Shown here: piece by piece, positions 62,848 to 64,000 of the stretch
Layout of the letters: every line of letters starts with the position of its first letter
How positions within the stretch are numbered: the stretch's first letter is position 1
NCBI RefSeq assembly: GCF_029761935.1
Contig: NZ_CP121699.1
Span: 3,162,001-3,226,000, forward strand
Reading direction: 5' to 3'
Source: Microbacterium testaceum
Lineage (GTDB): Bacteria; Actinomycetota; Actinomycetes; Actinomycetales; Microbacteriaceae
DNA: 64,000 nucleotides
Translations under genes and position numbers: made by a program
The notes under the pieces: model-generated
Told to the model about the DNA's origin: nothing
Database searches by the model: none
What the model saw: the letters and a program-made list of their open reading frames with translations, nothing else

Positions 62848-64000
62848 TGGGGTGGACCAACCCTCCCGTGAAGTGGTCCGAGCTCGAGCGCGTGCTCAGC
62901 GACGCCCGCAGACCCACCGGCGCACCGCCGAACGGCGACGGCGGTGACAGCCCCGCCTGGTCGCACAAACGCGGAGCCTACGTACCGCCCTCGATCGAGC
63001 GGCCCACCGATACGGTGCCCTACGCCGAGCTCCACGCGCACTCGTCGTACTCGTTCCTCGACGGCGCGTCCTCACCCGAAGAACTCGTCGAAGAGGCCGA
63101 GCGCTTGGGGCTGCACGCTCTCGCCCTCACCGACCACGACGGCTTCTACGGCATCGTGCGATTCGCCGAGGCGGCCGAACAGCGGGCCGTGAACACCGTC
63201 TTCGGCGCGGAGTTGTCGCTCGGGCTCCCCGGCCCCCAGAACGGGGAGGCGGACCCGACCGGCTCGCACCTGCTCGTCCTGGCCCGCCAGGAGGAGGGTT
63301 ATCACCGCCTCGCCGCCGCCATCACCCACGCCCAGCTGACCGGTGCAGAGAAGGGCCGGCCGGTCTACGACCTCGAAGACCTCGCGGAACGAGCCGGGGG
63401 ACCGGGCGACCCGCAGTGGGCGGTACTCACCGGATGCCGCAAGGGGGCGGTACGCCAGGCGCTCGCCTTCGAGGGTCCGGCCGGAGCCGCGCGTGAACTC
63501 GACACCCTCGTCGACCTGTTCGGCACCGAGGCGGTCTATGTCGAGCTGATGGATCACGGCGATCCGCTCGACTCGCGCCGCAACGACGTCCTGGCCGCGC
63601 TCGCCGCCGAGCGAGGGTTGCCGATCCTCGCCACCAACAACGTGCACTACGCCGCTCCGCAGAAGGAGCTGTTGGCCGCCGCCGTCGCCGCGGTGCGGGC
63701 GAACCGGGGCCTCGACGAGCTCGACGGCTGGCTCCCCTCCCATGCCGGGGCGCATCTGCGTTCGGGGGTCGAGATGGCGGCGCGGTTCCGGCGCTACCCG
63801 GGAGCGGTGGCGCGCACGGTCGAGCTCGCCGATGAGATCGCTTTTCCGTTGCGTCGGGCCAAGCCCGCCCTGCCGAAGCAGAAGGTACCCGAGGGGCACA
63901 CGCCCATGTCGTGGCTGCGGCACCTGGTCTGGGCGGCCGTACCGCGCAAGTACCCGAATCTGTCCGACGACGACCGGCGACGCATCGAACGCGAGCTCGA
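62847..64000 (+). CDS. dnaE2: Error-prone DNA polymerase DnaE2 (5' part)
   Basis: The first 384 residues of DnaE2 are present; the gene continues past the window. The PHP domain begins at VPYAELHAHSSYSFLDGASS near residue 54, with LALTDHDGFYG near 90 and ATNNVHYAAP near 265. DnaE2 carries out error-prone synthesis during the SOS response. Start at ATG 62847, overlapping the preceding frame in TGATG. Confidence 0.93.
   Translation, partial: MGWTNPPVKWSELERVLSDARRPTGAPPNGDGGDSPAWSHKRGAYVPPSIERPTDTVPYAELHAHSSYSFLDGASSPEELVEEAERLGLHALALTDHDGFYGIVRFAEAAEQRAVNTVFGAELSLGLPGPQNGEADPTGSHLLVLARQEEGYHRLAAAITHAQLTGAEKGRPVYDLEDLAERAGGPGDPQWAVLTGCRKGAVRQALAFEGPAGAARELDTLVDLFGTEAVYVELMDHGDPLDSRRNDVLAALAAERGLPILATNNVHYAAPQKELLAAAVAAVRANRGLDELDGWLPSHAGAHLRSGVEMAARFRRYPGAVARTVELADEIAFPLRRAKPALPKQKVPEGHTPMSWLRHLVWAAVPRKYPNLSDDDRRRIEREL

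Overview
The window looks like chromosomal DNA of a high-GC actinobacterium of the Microbacteriaceae, most likely Microbacterium or a close relative. The support is gene content and order: sigK-rskA beside a fasciclin-type lipoprotein, gpmA-phoU-senX3-regX3, carD-ispDF-cysS-rlmB, groEL with paired CIRCE elements and no adjacent groES, a GlnR-type regulator, DUF3027/DUF3263/DUF4032 proteins, and many genes with a TAnnnT -10 hexamer placed for leaderless transcription. I see no prophage, CRISPR array, rRNA operon or insertion sequence. The layout reads as ordinary core chromosome with a few accessory genes.

1-3.7 kb: 5' end of a lipoprotein gene, the ECF sigma factor SigK with its anti-sigma factor, a conserved hypothetical protein and aminodeoxychorismate lyase. 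3.7-27.4 kb is dominated by phosphate genes: pstSCAB (minus), ppk (minus), phoU (minus) divergent from senX3-regX3. Each of the three minus-strand units has a two-copy, 11-bp-spaced GTTCACC-type repeat upstream, resembling an actinobacterial PHO box. Set into this region is a 1312-residue Pls/PosA-type single-module peptide synthetase (8.0-12.0 kb), divergent from pstS. It overlaps an M1 metallopeptidase gene. A 4'-phosphopantetheinyl transferase, which could activate the synthetase, is the last gene of the ppk-mutT1 operon. This combination is the most unusual biology I found: a candidate poly-amino-acid (possibly polycation) synthase wired to phosphate and polyphosphate genes.

19.7-24.5 kb: small membrane proteins, nitrobindin, YgfZ, an FUSC-type membrane protein, a methyltransferase and gpmA. 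27.4-33.6 kb: lipoprotein, CarD, the fused IspDF, a GNAT acetyltransferase, CysS, RlmB and an NAD(P)-binding reductase. 33.7-45.6 kb: a DUF4032 protein, a multi-sugar ABC ATPase, a DsbA-fold protein without CxxC, two paralogous small proteins either side of tRNA-Thr(TGT), a deaminase, amylosucrase, a YdcZ-type transporter, nitroreductase, MsrB and DUF2332/DUF3263/LytR_C proteins.

45.7-57.8 kb: a cold-shock protein, groEL under two tandem CIRCE operators, small hypotheticals, a PhoPR/TrcRS-type two-component system, an XPB-type helicase with a helicase-associated partner, a second cold-shock-domain protein overlapping an acidic DUF3027 gene, serC and a DtxR/IdeR-type metal regulator. 57.8-64 kb: an M23 peptidase behind a three-copy MtrA-like repeat, a tiny transcription unit with its own terminator, an HNH protein, an isochorismatase-like hydrolase and the LexA-controlled imuA-imuB-dnaE2 mutasome, cut by the window end.

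Two window-wide patterns stand out. At least 13 genes have a -10 hexamer ending exactly seven bases before the start codon. The 7-mer GGATGCC/GGCATCC occurs at least 70 times, against roughly 15 expected from composition, and is built into three terminators.
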